Notes: a model not told the origin generated them from the sequence alone. A stretch of 64,000 bases of DNA from Hyphomicrobiales bacterium (GCA_027484655.1 JAIXSM010000005.1:1-64000), one strand, 5' to 3'; positions 1 to 9,382 are shown, counted from the stretch's first letter. Numbers and translations: made by a program.

Positions 1-1155
1 CACGGGCGCAAGGTCGCGGCCGATATCGCTTGCGCGCCAGCCGTTCTCATAAGCCGCGAGTTCGTCGCCGCTGCGCCCTTCCGCCAGCGCCTGCGCGACG
101 CTTTCGGCCGCCAGCATCCCCGAGAGCACGGCGTTGTGCGAACCCTTGATGCGCGCCACGTTGACGAAGCCTGCCGCGCACCCCAGCAGCGCGCCGCCTG
201 GGAAGACGAGCTTCGGCACGCTCTGCCAGCCGCCTTCCGTGATCGCCCGCGCCCCGTAGGCGACGCGGCGGCCGCCCTCGAACAGCGGCGCAATCATCGG
301 ATGGGTCTTGAACCGCTGAAGCTCATCGAAGGGAGAGAGAGTCGGATTCTCATAATTGAGATGGACCACCATCCCCACGAGAACCTGATTGTTTTCTATG
401 TGGTAGATGAAGCTGCCGCCGCCTGTGCGGTTGTCCAGCGGCCAGCCCATTGAATGTTGTACGAGGCCCTGCTTGTGCAAGGCGGGGTCGATGTCCCAGA
501 TCTCCTTCACGCCGATCGCGTACTTCTGCGGGTCGCGGCCCTCATCGAGCCGATAGCGCGCGATGGCCTGCTTGGAGAGCGAGCCGCGGGCGCCCTCCGC
601 CAGCAGCGTGTACTTGCCCACAAGCTCCATGCCGCGGGTGAAGGAGTCCTTGGGCTCGCCGTCGCGGCTCACCCCCATGTCGCCGGTGGCGACGCCGCGC
701 ACCGCGCCATTCTCGTCGAACAGCAGTTCGGTCGCCGCGAAGCCTGGATAGATCTCGACGCCCAGCGCCTCGGCGCGGGCGGCCAGATAGCGCGCCACGT
801 TGGCCAGCGAGCCAACGAAGCAGCCATGGTTGCTCATGAGCGGCGGCATCAGGCGCTGCGGCAGGCGCGCGCCGCCACCGGGGCCCAGCACGTACATCCG
901 GTCTTCCGTGACTTGCGTCTTCAGCGGCCGCGCGGCGTCTTCCCGCCAGTCCGGGAGCAGGCGGTCAAGGCCGATGGGGTCGATCACCGCGCCCGAAAGG
1001 ATGTGCGCGCCGGCTTCCGAGCCTTTTTCGACCACAACCACGGAGGCGTCCGGGGCGAGCTGCTTGAGGCGGATGGCGGCGGCGAGGCCTGCCGGCCCAG
1101 CGCCGACGACAACCACGTCGTATTCCATGCTCTCGCGCGGCGGCAGTTCGGCCAT
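1..1155 (-). CDS. Electron transfer flavoprotein-ubiquinone oxidoreductase (partial, C-terminus off window)
   Basis: This inner-membrane-associated FAD/4Fe-4S protein passes electrons from the electron transfer flavoprotein to ubiquinone, linking fatty-acid and amino-acid oxidation to respiration. The minus-strand reading (absent from the ORF track because it runs off the window) begins MAELPPRESMEYDVVVVG. It has the dinucleotide-binding GAGPAGL motif near residue 20, then EKGSEAGAHILSG and KEIWDIDP, all typical of ETF-QO. About 385 codons are present; the family is about 550 residues, so the C-terminal iron-sulfur part is missing here. It is divergent from the uracil-DNA glycosylase gene, 97 bp away. 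The family call is confident. Confidence 0.9.
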   Translation of the reverse strand, partial: MAELPPRESMEYDVVVVGAGPAGLAAAIRLKQLAPDASVVVVEKGSEAGAHILSGAVIDPIGLDRLLPDWREDAARPLKTQVTEDRMYVLGPGGGARLPQRLMPPLMSNHGCFVGSLANVARYLAARAEALGVEIYPGFAATELLFDENGAVRGVATGDMGVSRDGEPKDSFTRGMELVGKYTLLAEGARGSLSKQAIARYRLDEGRDPQKYAIGVKEIWDIDPALHKQGLVQHSMGWPLDNRTGGGSFIYHIENNQVLVGMVVHLNYENPTLSPFDELQRFKTHPMIAPLFEGGRRVAYGARAITEGGWQSVPKLVFPGGALLGCAAGFVNVARIKGSHNAVLSGMLAAESVAQALAEGRSGDELAAYENGWRASDIGRDLAPV

Positions 1156-1252
1156 GTGTTCGTTCCCTGATGGTCCTTGGGCTCCCGCATCCTGATTAGC
1201 CCATTCGCGCGGCGCTGCGAAAGACTGTTCCCCGCTGGCGCGTGCGACTACA

Positions 1253-2128
1253 ATGACAACCATGATCGACGCCGCCCAGCTCTCCCACGCCGAGCTAGAA
1301 GCCGTTCTCCGCTGGTACGCGGCGATGGGCGTCGACCAGCCGCTCGTGGACGCGCCTCGCAACCGCTTCGCGGAGTTCGAGCAGGAGGTCGCGCGCCGCG
1401 CCGCCCAGCCCGCCCCGCAGCCCGTCGCCGACGCGCCCCGTCGCTCGCCTGTCTCACCATTGCGCCCCCCGCCTGCGCCTCTGCCGCCGGCCCGGCCGGC
1501 GGCCATCAGCGCGGAGCAGGCTGTCCTCAAGGCGCAGGAGACTGCGGCGGCCGCCGCCACGCTCGACGAACTGCGCGCGGGGCGGGAGGCTTTCGACGGC
1601 GGCGGGCTCAAGCGCACCGCAAGCAAGCTCGTGTTCGCGGACGGGAATCCCGCCGCCCGCATCATGCTGGTCGGCGAGGCGCCGGGCGGCGATGAGGATC
1701 GGGAGGGCCGCCCCTTCGTCGGGCGCGCAGGCCGCCTGCTGGACCGGATGCTCGCGTCCATCGGGCTCGACCGGGAGCAAGTTTACATCGCCAACGTGGT
1801 TCCGTGGCGCCCGCCGGGCAATCGCACGCCCACGCCGCAGGAAATGGCGGTCTGCGAGCCGTTCATCCGCCGTCAGATCGAGCTTGTGAACCCCGATCAT
1901 CTGGTGTGCCTCGGCGCCGCCTCCGCAGCCGCGCTCCTTGGTGTGAAGGAGGGCATCACCCGGGCGCGGGGCCGGGCGTATGAATACGAAATCGGCAAAG
2001 GGGAGGGGGCGCGGCGTATTCATGCCTGCGCCATGCTCCACCCCGCCTACCTGATCCGCCAGCCGCTTCACAAGAAGCTCGCCTGGGCGGATTTGCGCAC
2101 GCTGAAAAAGGCGCTCGCGCCGGGTTGA
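1253..2128 (+). CDS. Uracil-DNA glycosylase, family 4-like
   Basis: Removes uracil from DNA as the first step of base-excision repair. A variable Pro/Ala-rich N-terminal part of about 100 residues precedes the UDG fold. The fold shows GEAPG near residue 141, the REGRPFVGRAGRLLD block, WRPPGNRTPTPQE and the C-terminal HPAYLIRQP motif. Family 4 enzymes carry a 4Fe-4S cluster. Here the two internal cysteines (AVCEPF and LVCLG) are present, but the Cys I would expect just before LVFADGNP reads FDGGGLK. An in-frame ATG three codons downstream (MIDAAQL) is an alternative start. The enzyme family is confident; cluster occupancy is not. Confidence 0.88.
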   Translation: MTTMIDAAQLSHAELEAVLRWYAAMGVDQPLVDAPRNRFAEFEQEVARRAAQPAPQPVADAPRRSPVSPLRPPPAPLPPARPAAISAEQAVLKAQETAAAAATLDELRAGREAFDGGGLKRTASKLVFADGNPAARIMLVGEAPGGDEDREGRPFVGRAGRLLDRMLASIGLDREQVYIANVVPWRPPGNRTPTPQEMAVCEPFIRRQIELVNPDHLVCLGAASAAALLGVKEGITRARGRAYEYEIGKGEGARRIHACAMLHPAYLIRQPLHKKLAWADLRTLKKALAPG

Positions 2129-2203
2129 CGCCGCCTCGCGCTGGCGGCTCGCCAGCAAGCTGCCTATGTTGAACAACCAACGCCTTCGCCGGAGACTTTG
2201 CGC

Positions 2204-3310
2204 ATGAACAGGTTCAGCGGCTGGCTCATGGCTGGCGCTCTCGTGCTGCTGGCGCTTTTCGTCGCCGAGCCGTACGTGGCGCGTCTCATGTACAGCGCCA
2301 CGGAGCCGCGCGCGGTGACCCCATCTGGGGGTTTGGCGCAGGGCGAGCAGCACACCATCGAGCTGTTCCGGCGCGCGTCGCCTTCCGTCGTGCATGTGTT
2401 CGCCGAGCCGCGCGGATCGCGCCTGCGCGAGCGTTTCAGCAGCCGCGAGAGCGAGGATGACCAGCGCCAGAGCGGCACGGGCCTTGTGTGGGATCAGGCG
2501 GGCCACATCGTCACCAACAACCACGTTGTGTCGGGCGCCGCGTCCTATCGTGTGCGCCTCGCCAACGGCGAGAACGTGCCGGCGACGCTCGTAGGCCGCG
2601 CCGAGGCGTACGATCTCGCGGTCCTGCGGCTGGGCCGCGTGTCGTCGCCCCCGCCGCCGCTGGCGCTGGGCACGTCCGCCGACTTGCAGGTGGGGCAGGC
2701 GGTGTACGCCATCGGCAACCCGTTCGGGCTCGACCAGACGCTCACAACCGGCATCATCAGCGCGCTGAGGCGGCGCGTGCCCACCGATGACGGTGGCGAA
2801 CTGTCCGACGTGATCCAGACGGACGCGGCGATCAATCCCGGCAATTCTGGCGGGCCACTGCTGGATTCGACAGGCCGGCTGATCGGCGTCAACACCGCGA
2901 TCTATTCGCCCAGCGGCGCGTCGGTGGGCATCGGCTTCGCAATACCGGTCGATGTGGTGAACCGTGTCGCGCCGCAGCTCATCAGGCAGGGGTCTGTTCC
3001 AACGCCCGGGATCGGCGTTCTTGTCGGCCACGAGGGCATGACCGCGCAGCTGGGCGTGGACGGGCTCATCATCATGCGGACCGTCGAGGGCTCACCTGCG
3101 GAGCGCGCCGGCCTGCGGGGGCTCGATCCGCGCACGGGAATGCTGGGCGACGTCATCGTCTCCGCCAACGGCAAGCCGGTGCGCAGGCTCGGCGATCTGG
3201 CGTCTGTGCTCCGCGAGATCGGGGTGGGAAAAACCGTGCGTCTGGGCGTGAGCCGCGGCGGTCGCGTGCTTCAGATGGATGTGGAGATCACCGACATCCG
3301 CGAGCGTTGA
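2204..3310 (+). CDS. HtrA/DegS-like trypsin-fold serine protease with PDZ domain
   Basis: Probable membrane-anchored periplasmic quality-control protease. A hydrophobic N-terminal segment (GWLMAGALVLLALFV) follows the start, with no obvious signal-peptidase site, so a DegS-like anchor is likely. The catalytic triad is visible: His in TNNHVV, Asp in AYDLAVLRL and Ser in NPGNSGGPLL. A single C-terminal PDZ domain begins around PTPGIGVLVG. The ORF track uses a TTG at 2198. I prefer the ATG at 2204, which sits 8 nt after GGAGA. At 368 aa it is the length of a one-PDZ HtrA. It ends just before a terminator shared with the convergent cold-shock gene. Confidence 0.9.
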   Translation: MNRFSGWLMAGALVLLALFVAEPYVARLMYSATEPRAVTPSGGLAQGEQHTIELFRRASPSVVHVFAEPRGSRLRERFSSRESEDDQRQSGTGLVWDQAGHIVTNNHVVSGAASYRVRLANGENVPATLVGRAEAYDLAVLRLGRVSSPPPPLALGTSADLQVGQAVYAIGNPFGLDQTLTTGIISALRRRVPTDDGGELSDVIQTDAAINPGNSGGPLLDSTGRLIGVNTAIYSPSGASVGIGFAIPVDVVNRVAPQLIRQGSVPTPGIGVLVGHEGMTAQLGVDGLIIMRTVEGSPAERAGLRGLDPRTGMLGDVIVSANGKPVRRLGDLASVLREIGVGKTVRLGVSRGGRVLQMDVEITDIRER

Positions 3311-3338
3311 ACCATCCCAGCACCGGGATAGTACTTAA

Positions 3339-3374
3339 GAAAAAACCCCTCCGCGCAGGGCGCGAAGGGGTTCA
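3339..3374 (-). terminator. Rho-independent terminator of the cold-shock gene
   Basis: A 7-bp stem (AACCCCT/AGGGGTT) with a GC-rich loop is followed, on the minus strand, by a run of T residues. It lies between the convergent protease and cold-shock genes and fits the cold-shock transcript best. Confidence 0.75.
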
Positions 3375-3394
3375 AAATCTCGCTGAGAGGTCGC

Positions 3395-3604
3395 TTACGC
3401 GGCCTGGAGATTGCCAGCCGACTGCTTGCCCGAGCGGCGATCCGTCTCGAGCTCGTAGGAGACCTTCTGGCCTTCGTTCAGCGTGCGCATGCCGGCGCGC
3501 TCAACGGCGGAGATGTGCACGAACACATCCTTGCCGCCCTGATCCGGCTGAATGAAGCCGTAGCCTTTTTCGGTGTTGAACCACTTCACTGTTCCCGTAG
3601 CCAT
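3395..3604 (-). CDS. Cold-shock protein, CspA family
   Basis: A 69-residue single OB-fold RNA chaperone. The RNP1-type motif KGYGFIQP and the RNP2-type motif DVFVHISAV are both intact, and the start [10 protein letters not shown] is standard. It binds single-stranded RNA/DNA and melts mRNA structure. About 260 bp upstream of it holds no gene, which leaves room for the long structured leader that is common in front of csp genes. It has its own terminator. Alphaproteobacteria carry several paralogues, so I give no gene symbol. Confidence 0.95.
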   Translation of the reverse strand: MATGTVKWFNTEKGYGFIQPDQGGKDVFVHISAVERAGMRTLNEGQKVSYELETDRRSGKQSAGNLQAA

Positions 3605-3865
3605 GGGACTATCCTTTGATCGTAAGTGCGCATGAGCGAGCGTTTTGACGCGCCGCCCGGGGTCGTCGAGTTTTGGTAGATGGACAGTCGTGCGCCGATC
3701 TCAGATAGGCGAAGCAGCCAAGTCGTCAGGCCAAAGTCGATGTCCCTCACATAGGGCATTGATCTGCCAATAGCAAGGTAGAGCGGCGCTGTTCGCAGGG
3801 CGCCTCTTGCCGCGACGGGCGCGAAAGCGGCGCCTGTCGCAACGTCAGAGCTGCAAGAGCGACAT
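3605..3865. other. Intergenic region, csp leader and promoter side
   Basis: This 261-bp gap lies between csp and the end of glyS, which are transcribed in the same direction. The open frame across it in the ORF track (3586..3933 minus) has no recognisable protein character. I see no confident promoter box and presume that the csp promoter and leader are here. Confidence 0.4.
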
Positions 3866-6025
3866 TCAGCCGCTGATCTTCGAGAAGTCCGCGACCGTGT
3901 GAACCGCGCCGCGCAGCGCGTTGAGCAGCGCAAGACGGTTGAGCCGGCGCGCGGGCTCGGGATCGTTCACGGTGACCTTCTCGAAGAACGCATCCACCGG
4001 CGCGCGCAGTTTTGACAGCGCGGACATGGCGGCGGCGAAATCCTCGCGCGCGATAGCCTGCGCGGCCTCCGCCTGCGCGCGCTCCAGCGTGAGGGCAAGC
4101 GCCTTTTCCTCATCGAGCACGAACGCGGATGCGTCGTAGGCCACGCCGAAGTCCGCGCCCTTTTCCTTCTTCTCTTCAGCGCGCACGATGTTGGCCGCGC
4201 GCTTGTAGCCGGCGAGCAGGTTCTTGCCGTCGTCGGTCTCAAGGAAGGAGCCCAGCGCCTCGACGCGCCGCACGATCATGAGCAGGTCGTCGCTCGCGCC
4301 GCCCGCGCCCAGCGCGGAGTCGATCAGATCATGCCGCGCGCCCTTGTCGCGCAGATACACCTTCAGGCGGTCGTGGATGAAGGAGAGGAGGTCGGCCGTG
4401 ACGTCCTCTGCCGAAGCCTTCAGCGCGACCCGCTGACCCATTGCAGCAAAATGAGAGCCGGCGAGCGATGCGAGCCCCACCCGCTTCTCATTCTCAAGAA
4501 CGAGACGGATCACGCCCAGCGCCGCGCGACGCAGCGCGTAAGGATCCTTCGAGCCCGTGGGCTTTTCATCAATGGCCCAGAAGCCCACAAGCGTATCGAT
4601 CTTGTCGGCCAGCGCCACCGCCACGGACACCGGGTTTGTTGGCGTTCTGTCGCTGGGGCCCAGCGGCTTGTAGTGCTCTTCAATCGCCGCGCACACGTCC
4701 GCGTGCTCGCCCTGAAGCTCCGCGTAACGGCGGCCCATGAGCCCCTGCGTCTCGGGAAACTCGCCGACGACTTCGGTCATCAGATCGGCCTTGGCGAGTT
4801 CCGCCGCACGCGCGGCAAGCGCAGGGTCAGCGCCCACAAGCGGGGCGATCTCCTGCGCCAGCGCCTTGATGCGCTGCACGCGTTCGCCTTGCGTGCCAAG
4901 CTTTTCGTGAAACACGATATTCAGCGCGTTCAGCTTGGCGAGGCGCTGGTCCAGCGGCTTGGCGCGGTTCTCATCGTTCGCGTAGTCGGGCAGGGGGCCC
5001 TGATCGGTCTTCCAGAAGTACAGCGCGTCGGACAGGCGCGCGCGCACCACGCGGCCGTTGCCCGCCGCAATCGCGTTGCCGCCATCGGTGGCGATGACGT
5101 TGGAGACGAGGATGAAGCGGTTGGCCAGCGCGCCGTCAGGGCGCCTCAGCACAAAGCACTTCTGGTTTGCGCGGATGGTGGCGCGGATCACCTCCGCCGG
5201 GATGTCGAGAAATTCCTGCTCGAACGCGCCCATGAGAGGCACAGGCCACTCGACAAGTCCGGCGACCTCATCAAGCAGGCCTTCGTCCTCAACAAGTTCA
5301 AGGCCCTGCGCAAAGGCGAGATCCTTGGCGTCCGCCATAATCATGTGCTTGCGGCGCTCGGGGTCGAGGACGACCTTCGCCTTCTCCAGCGCCTGCTGGT
5401 AGTCGTCGAACCGGCGCACGCGGATCGCCTGCGGCGCCAGAAAACGGTGGCCATAGGTCACATCGCCGGCGTGGATGCCATCCACCTCGAAGGGAACCAC
5501 GTCCGGGTCTTCGGTCTCGGGACCGAATGTTGCGACGATGGAATGGAGCGGGCGCACCCAGCGCAACGCGTCGGGCCGCGTGGAGGCCGCGCCCCAGCGC
5601 ATGGATTTGGGCCACGGGAACGTGCGGATAATGGCGGGCAGCACCTCGGCCAGCACATCAAGGGTGGCGGAGCCGGCCTTCTCGACCACGGCGACGTAGA
5701 ACTCGCCCTTGCCCTTGGGGTCGGCCTCGATTTTCGCCTGATCGAGCGACTGGAGTCCCGCTGCGCGCAAAAATCCCTGCACGGCGGCGTCGGGCGCGCC
5801 CACGCGCGGGCCTTTCTTCTCCTCGCGCACGTCGGGGCTGCGCTGGGGCAGGCCGGCCACATGCAGCGCGAGGCGCCGGGGCGTGGCGAAGGCGGCTGCG
5901 CCCTCGTAGGCGAGGCCGCGCTCCACCAGCGCGTTCGTGACGAGGCGCTTGAGGTCATCCGACGCCTGCTTCTGCATGCGCGCGGGAATTTCTTCGCTGA
6001 ACAGTTCGAGGAGAAGGTCGGGCAT
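3866..6025 (-). CDS. glyS: Glycyl-tRNA synthetase beta subunit
   Basis: The beta subunit of the tetrameric bacterial GlyRS, responsible for tRNA recognition. The N-terminus [18 protein letters not shown] and the block [17 protein letters not shown] are diagnostic. At about 719 aa it is full length. The ORF track starts at a TTG two codons earlier; I prefer the ATG at 6025, although no good ribosome site is visible. The alpha-subunit gene glyQ, usually directly upstream, is not there: the next gene upstream is an ABC transporter. glyQ must therefore be elsewhere in the genome. Confidence 0.96.
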   Translation of the reverse strand: MPDLLLELFSEEIPARMQKQASDDLKRLVTNALVERGLAYEGAAAFATPRRLALHVAGLPQRSPDVREEKKGPRVGAPDAAVQGFLRAAGLQSLDQAKIEADPKGKGEFYVAVVEKAGSATLDVLAEVLPAIIRTFPWPKSMRWGAASTRPDALRWVRPLHSIVATFGPETEDPDVVPFEVDGIHAGDVTYGHRFLAPQAIRVRRFDDYQQALEKAKVVLDPERRKHMIMADAKDLAFAQGLELVEDEGLLDEVAGLVEWPVPLMGAFEQEFLDIPAEVIRATIRANQKCFVLRRPDGALANRFILVSNVIATDGGNAIAAGNGRVVRARLSDALYFWKTDQGPLPDYANDENRAKPLDQRLAKLNALNIVFHEKLGTQGERVQRIKALAQEIAPLVGADPALAARAAELAKADLMTEVVGEFPETQGLMGRRYAELQGEHADVCAAIEEHYKPLGPSDRTPTNPVSVAVALADKIDTLVGFWAIDEKPTGSKDPYALRRAALGVIRLVLENEKRVGLASLAGSHFAAMGQRVALKASAEDVTADLLSFIHDRLKVYLRDKGARHDLIDSALGAGGASDDLLMIVRRVEALGSFLETDDGKNLLAGYKRAANIVRAEEKKEKGADFGVAYDASAFVLDEEKALALTLERAQAEAAQAIAREDFAAAMSALSKLRAPVDAFFEKVTVNDPEPARRLNRLALLNALRGAVHTVADFSKISG

Positions 6026-6102
6026 GGCCAAGCGTTCGTTGTGTGATGGGGCTTGTTAGTCGCTGGCGGCGCGGATGTCACGCCACAGGCGCGCGCGCCC
6101 CA

Positions 6103-7767
6103 TCAGCCGGGTACGTCGCCGTGGTCACGCCCGAGGCAGGGCGCCCGTTTCTCCGCTGTCGCCTGCCCGCCGTCCTCGCGCAGCAGGTGAAGCTCCCGGT
6201 CGTGGAAACGTTCAAGCCCCGGCTGGGGGCAGACGTGGATCACGATGGCATGAGCCAGATCCCCGCGGAGAAAATCCATCATCCGCGCCTCGCTCTCCTC
6301 GTCGAGGGCCGAGGTAGGCTCATCCATCACGAGCACGTCGGGGGGCGCCAGCAGCACGCGGGCGAAGGCGACGCGCTGCTGTTCGCCGGCCGAGAGCGCG
6401 GTGCGCCAGTCGTCTGTCTCGTCGAGCCGCGCAATGAGGTGCGCGAGCCCACAGCGGGTCAGCGCGTCCGCGATCCGCTGTTGCGGTTCTTCGCGTTCAA
6501 AGTTCGGGTAGAGCAGCGCGGCGCGCAGGGAGCCCGGCGGAAAGTAAGGCTGCTGCGGCAGGAAGGCGACTTTTGCACGGGGCGGGATCTGTATCTCTCC
6601 CGATCCCCACGGCCACAGGCCTGCAATGGCGCGGATGAGCGTGCTTTTGCCGGAGCCGCAATCGCCGCGGACCAGCACTTTCTGGCCCGGCGCGATCACC
6701 GTTTCGGCGTCCCCGACGACGATGCGCCCGTCATGCTGGGTGATGCGGACATTGAACAGATGCACGCTGTCGTCCGGCGATGGCCGATGCGCCACCATGT
6801 CGCTGCGTCCGTGGCGGCTGATCGTCGCGTCGAGTCGGTCGAAAGCGTCGTTCAGCTCGCTGACGCGCCGGGCGGATGCGAACCAGTCCGCGAGGCGCAG
6901 CGCGTTTTCGGCGATCCAGTTGAGGGCCGCCTGCACTTGCACGAATGCGGCCGCAGCCTGCATCAGCGAGCCGAGGCTCATATCGCCCGCCAGATACTTC
7001 GGCGCGCCCAGCAGCAGGGGCGCGACGGGCGCAATCATCAGAGTGGCGGCGGTGATCCATGTCATGTGGCCCTGCTTCCACATCATGGCGCGCCAGCGGC
7101 GGATCACATCGGCGAAGGTGTGCGAAAGGCGGCTGCGCTCGTCCTCCTCCCCGCCGATGAGGGCGATGTTCTCGGCGCTCTCGCGCACCCGGGTCAACTC
7201 GTCGCGGAACCGGGCTTCGCCCGCAGTCTTGCGCTCCACCTCCTGCACCAGCAGCCGGCCCAGCACCGCCACGGCGAACGTCGTGACAGCCGAATAGAGC
7301 GCGCAGCCCAGCACCATGTAGCCGGGAATATAGACGCCGCCGACATGGATGCCGCCGCCCACCACCCACAGGACGCCAGCAAAGGAGATCACGGCGACGA
7401 TCGCGTTCAACGCGCCGACCGCGAAATCCACCAGCAGTTCGGTCGCCAGCCGCGCGTCTTCCGACATGCGCGCCTCCGGGTTCGCCGCCTCGCCGGACAC
7501 AATGCTGAGTTGATAAAAGCGGCGCCCGGACAGCCACCGGGCCATGAGCGCGCGCGTCAGCCATCGCCGCCAACGCACCTGCAGCCGGGTCCGCATGTGG
7601 ATGAGACCCATCGCCGCCAGCGCTGAGATCAGGACCAGACCAGCGATCAACGCGACGCCCGTCCAGAGGGTCGCCACATCCCGGCGCTCGAGAGCGTCGA
7701 AAAAGTACTTGTTCCAGCGATTGACCGCCAGCGCCGCGCCGACCACAGCCAGGACGAAGGCGATCAC
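6103..7767 (-). CDS. Fused ABC transporter permease/ATP-binding protein, SbmA/YddA-like
   Basis: An N-terminal membrane domain (NRWNKYFFDALE, then several hydrophobic helices) is joined to an ATPase domain with Walker A GDCGSGKST, signature LSAGEQQRVAFARVLL and Walker B VLVMDEPTSALDEE. The substrate is unknown; relatives move peptides or cofactors. The coordinate uses a GTG, but family-like sequence continues upstream in frame (FLKFSLGFWRGPERQR) to about 7926, where no start codon exists before a stop. An ATG at 7944 is in another frame and could be joined by a one-base change in a C5 run near 7900-7909. The N-terminus is therefore unresolved. Confidence 0.82.
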   Translation of the reverse strand: MIAFVLAVVGAALAVNRWNKYFFDALERRDVATLWTGVALIAGLVLISALAAMGLIHMRTRLQVRWRRWLTRALMARWLSGRRFYQLSIVSGEAANPEARMSEDARLATELLVDFAVGALNAIVAVISFAGVLWVVGGGIHVGGVYIPGYMVLGCALYSAVTTFAVAVLGRLLVQEVERKTAGEARFRDELTRVRESAENIALIGGEEDERSRLSHTFADVIRRWRAMMWKQGHMTWITAATLMIAPVAPLLLGAPKYLAGDMSLGSLMQAAAAFVQVQAALNWIAENALRLADWFASARRVSELNDAFDRLDATISRHGRSDMVAHRPSPDDSVHLFNVRITQHDGRIVVGDAETVIAPGQKVLVRGDCGSGKSTLIRAIAGLWPWGSGEIQIPPRAKVAFLPQQPYFPPGSLRAALLYPNFEREEPQQRIADALTRCGLAHLIARLDETDDWRTALSAGEQQRVAFARVLLAPPDVLVMDEPTSALDEESEARMMDFLRGDLAHAIVIHVCPQPGLERFHDRELHLLREDGGQATAEKRAPCLGRDHGDVPG

Positions 7768-8013
7768 CCCGATGGTGAGCAGCCACGCGCGCTGGCGTTC
7801 CGGACCGCGCCAGAAGCCGAGCGAGAACTTGAGGAAGCGGCCCGCACGCCCGTTCCGAAGGTCGGGGTGGGGAGCGCGCGTCGGCGCGTGGTCGTCAGGC
7901 AGGGGGCGGGTCAGTCGCAGCCTCGGCGTTGGAGCGTGTCATCCATAACGACGCCGGCACCTGAAGCGTTCAATTCGTCGCGCCCCTGTCAAAACCGATC
8001 GGGCGCCCTAGCT

Positions 8014-8034
8014 TTATGCTCGGAGCGAGTATAA
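8014..8034 (+). promoter_or_regulatory. Operator-like palindrome upstream of nadA, copy 1
   Basis: The 21-bp imperfect palindrome TTATGCTCG-GAG-CGAGTATAA recurs 62 bp downstream. It is a candidate binding site for an NAD-biosynthesis repressor; NadQ-type regulation of nad genes is known in alphaproteobacteria. Assigning NadQ is inference. Confidence 0.55.
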
Positions 8035-8075
8035 GAATTGCGCGCCGGCCCCCAGCCGGCTTTTGCAGGCGGCTC

Positions 8076-8096
8076 TTATGCTCGCAATGAGTAGAA
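8076..8096 (+). promoter_or_regulatory. Operator-like palindrome upstream of nadA, copy 2
   Basis: TTATGCTCG-CAA-TGAGTAGAA is the second copy of the motif at 8014. It overlaps two in-frame ATGs of the longer nadA reading. This supports the downstream ATG at 8108, which has its own GGGAAGAGG ribosome site. Confidence 0.5.
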
Positions 8097-8107
8097 GGGA
8101 AGAGGAC

Positions 8108-9190
8108 ATGGACGACACGAGCGCTCTCAACCAGACGTCGGCTGCAAAGCCCGCGCTCTCCGACGCCGCGCGCCGGTTCGGCGTCCTCCCCATGCCCGAT
8201 CTGGCGTGGACGCCCGAGGTCGAGCGCGAGACCGCGCACCTGTACGAGAAGGTCAAGGCCGTCGTGCCGCCGGTGGAGTGGCCGTTCCACGCCCCGTACG
8301 TGAAGGCCATCAACGATCTCAAGAAGCAGCGCAACGCCGTCATTCTGGCGCACAACTACCAGACGCCCGAGATCTACAACTGCGTGGCCGACGTGGTGGG
8401 GGACTCGCTGCAGCTCGCCAAGCTCGCCGCTGAATCCACCGCGGATGTCATCGTGCAGGGCGGCGTCCACTTCATGGCCGAGACGTCGAAGCTGCTCAAC
8501 CCGCACAAGACGGTGCTCATCCCCGATTCAAGGGCTGGCTGCTCGCTGGCGGAATCGATCACCGGCGCCGACGTGCGCCTGCTGCGCCAAAAGTATCCGG
8601 GTGTTCCGGTGGTCGCGTATGTGAACACGTCGGCCGAGGTGAAGGCGGAGGTGGACATCTGCTGCACGTCGTCGAACGCGCTCAAAGTGGTCGAGAGCCT
8701 TGGCGTTGACCGCGTGATCTTCCTGCCTGACCAATATCTGGCGAAGAACGTGCAGGCGCAGACCAAGGTGCAGATCATCTCATGGGCGGGCGCCTGCGAG
8801 GTGCATGAGCGCTTCACGGCGGAAGAGATGCTGCGCTATCGCGCCGACGATCCGTCGATCACCATCATCGCCCATCCGGAGTGCCCGCCGGAGGTGGTTG
8901 AGGTAAGCGACTTCGCCGGCTCCACCGCGGCGATGATCGACTTCGTGAAGACGAAGAAGCCCAAGCGCGTGCTGCTGGTGACCGAGTGCTCCATGGCCGA
9001 CAACATCGCCACGGAGACGCTGGGCGTCACCGAGTTCGTGCGGCCCTGCAACCTGTGCCCGCACATGAAGCGCATCACGCTGCCGAAGATTCTCGAAAGC
9101 CTCGTTTACATGCGCGAGGAGGTCGTCATCGACGCGGCGCTTGCCGAACGCGCCCGCCGCTCCGTGCAGCGGATGATCGATCTGGGGTGA
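8108..9190 (+). CDS. nadA: Quinolinate synthase A
   Basis: Condenses iminoaspartate with dihydroxyacetone phosphate to quinolinate in de novo NAD synthesis, using an oxygen-sensitive 4Fe-4S cluster. Candidate cluster cysteines are seen in [17 protein letters not shown] and [12 protein letters not shown]. The substrate-loop block [11 protein letters not shown] is intact. I chose the ATG at 8108 (MDDTSALNQ) because it follows GGGAAGAGGAC. The earlier starts in the ORF track lie inside an operator-like palindrome. The protein is 360 aa, the usual length. nadB and nadC are not adjacent, so this is a single-gene unit ended by the terminator at 9332. Confidence 0.96.
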   Translation: MDDTSALNQTSAAKPALSDAARRFGVLPMPDLAWTPEVERETAHLYEKVKAVVPPVEWPFHAPYVKAINDLKKQRNAVILAHNYQTPEIYNCVADVVGDSLQLAKLAAESTADVIVQGGVHFMAETSKLLNPHKTVLIPDSRAGCSLAESITGADVRLLRQKYPGVPVVAYVNTSAEVKAEVDICCTSSNALKVVESLGVDRVIFLPDQYLAKNVQAQTKVQIISWAGACEVHERFTAEEMLRYRADDPSITIIAHPECPPEVVEVSDFAGSTAAMIDFVKTKKPKRVLLVTECSMADNIATETLGVTEFVRPCNLCPHMKRITLPKILESLVYMREEVVIDAALAERARRSVQRMIDLG

Positions 9191-9204
9191 GGCGGGCGCT
9201 TCCA

Positions 9205-9307
9205 TGGACCGCGCGCGTCCCCGCGCGCCACATCCCCGGACGCGAAGCGATCCGGGGCCCCGCGCGCTCTTGAGTGGGCCTGTGCGGGCGAGGACGCCCG
9301 CGGTCCA
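9205..9307. repeat. MITE-like intergenic element with inverted ends and internal hairpin
   Basis: Left end TGGACCGCGCGCGTCC (9205) and right end, read in reverse complement, TGGACCGCGGGCGTCC (to 9307) form about 25-bp imperfect terminal inverted repeats. Between them lies a hairpin CCCCGGA-N10-TCCGGGG. The core recurs in inverted orientation at 39088-39140, so this is a dispersed family. Confidence 0.6.
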
Positions 9308-9331
9308 GACCATCCTACGTCGAGCATAAAA

Positions 9332-9360
9332 AAAACCCCGGAGCAGCGCTCCGGGGTTTT
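9332..9360. terminator. Bidirectional terminator between nadA and atpF
   Basis: A perfect 13-bp stem, AAAACCCCGGAGC/GCTCCGGGGTTTT, has a 3-nt loop and T tracts on both strands. It serves the convergent nadA and atp operon transcripts. Confidence 0.9.
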
Positions 9361-9382
9361 GTCGTTTAGCCCTGCGGCTCAA

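Noticed and set aside
1454-3031. 525-aa minus-strand open frame
   Set aside because: Shadow of the UDG and HtrA genes: rich in Arg/His/Gly without domain pattern, and both plus-strand genes have clear motifs.
4331-6046. 571-aa plus-strand open frame
   Set aside because: Antisense shadow of glyS; no recognisable protein features.
6043-7626. 527-aa plus-strand open frame
   Set aside because: Antisense shadow of the ABC exporter, which has intact Walker and signature motifs.
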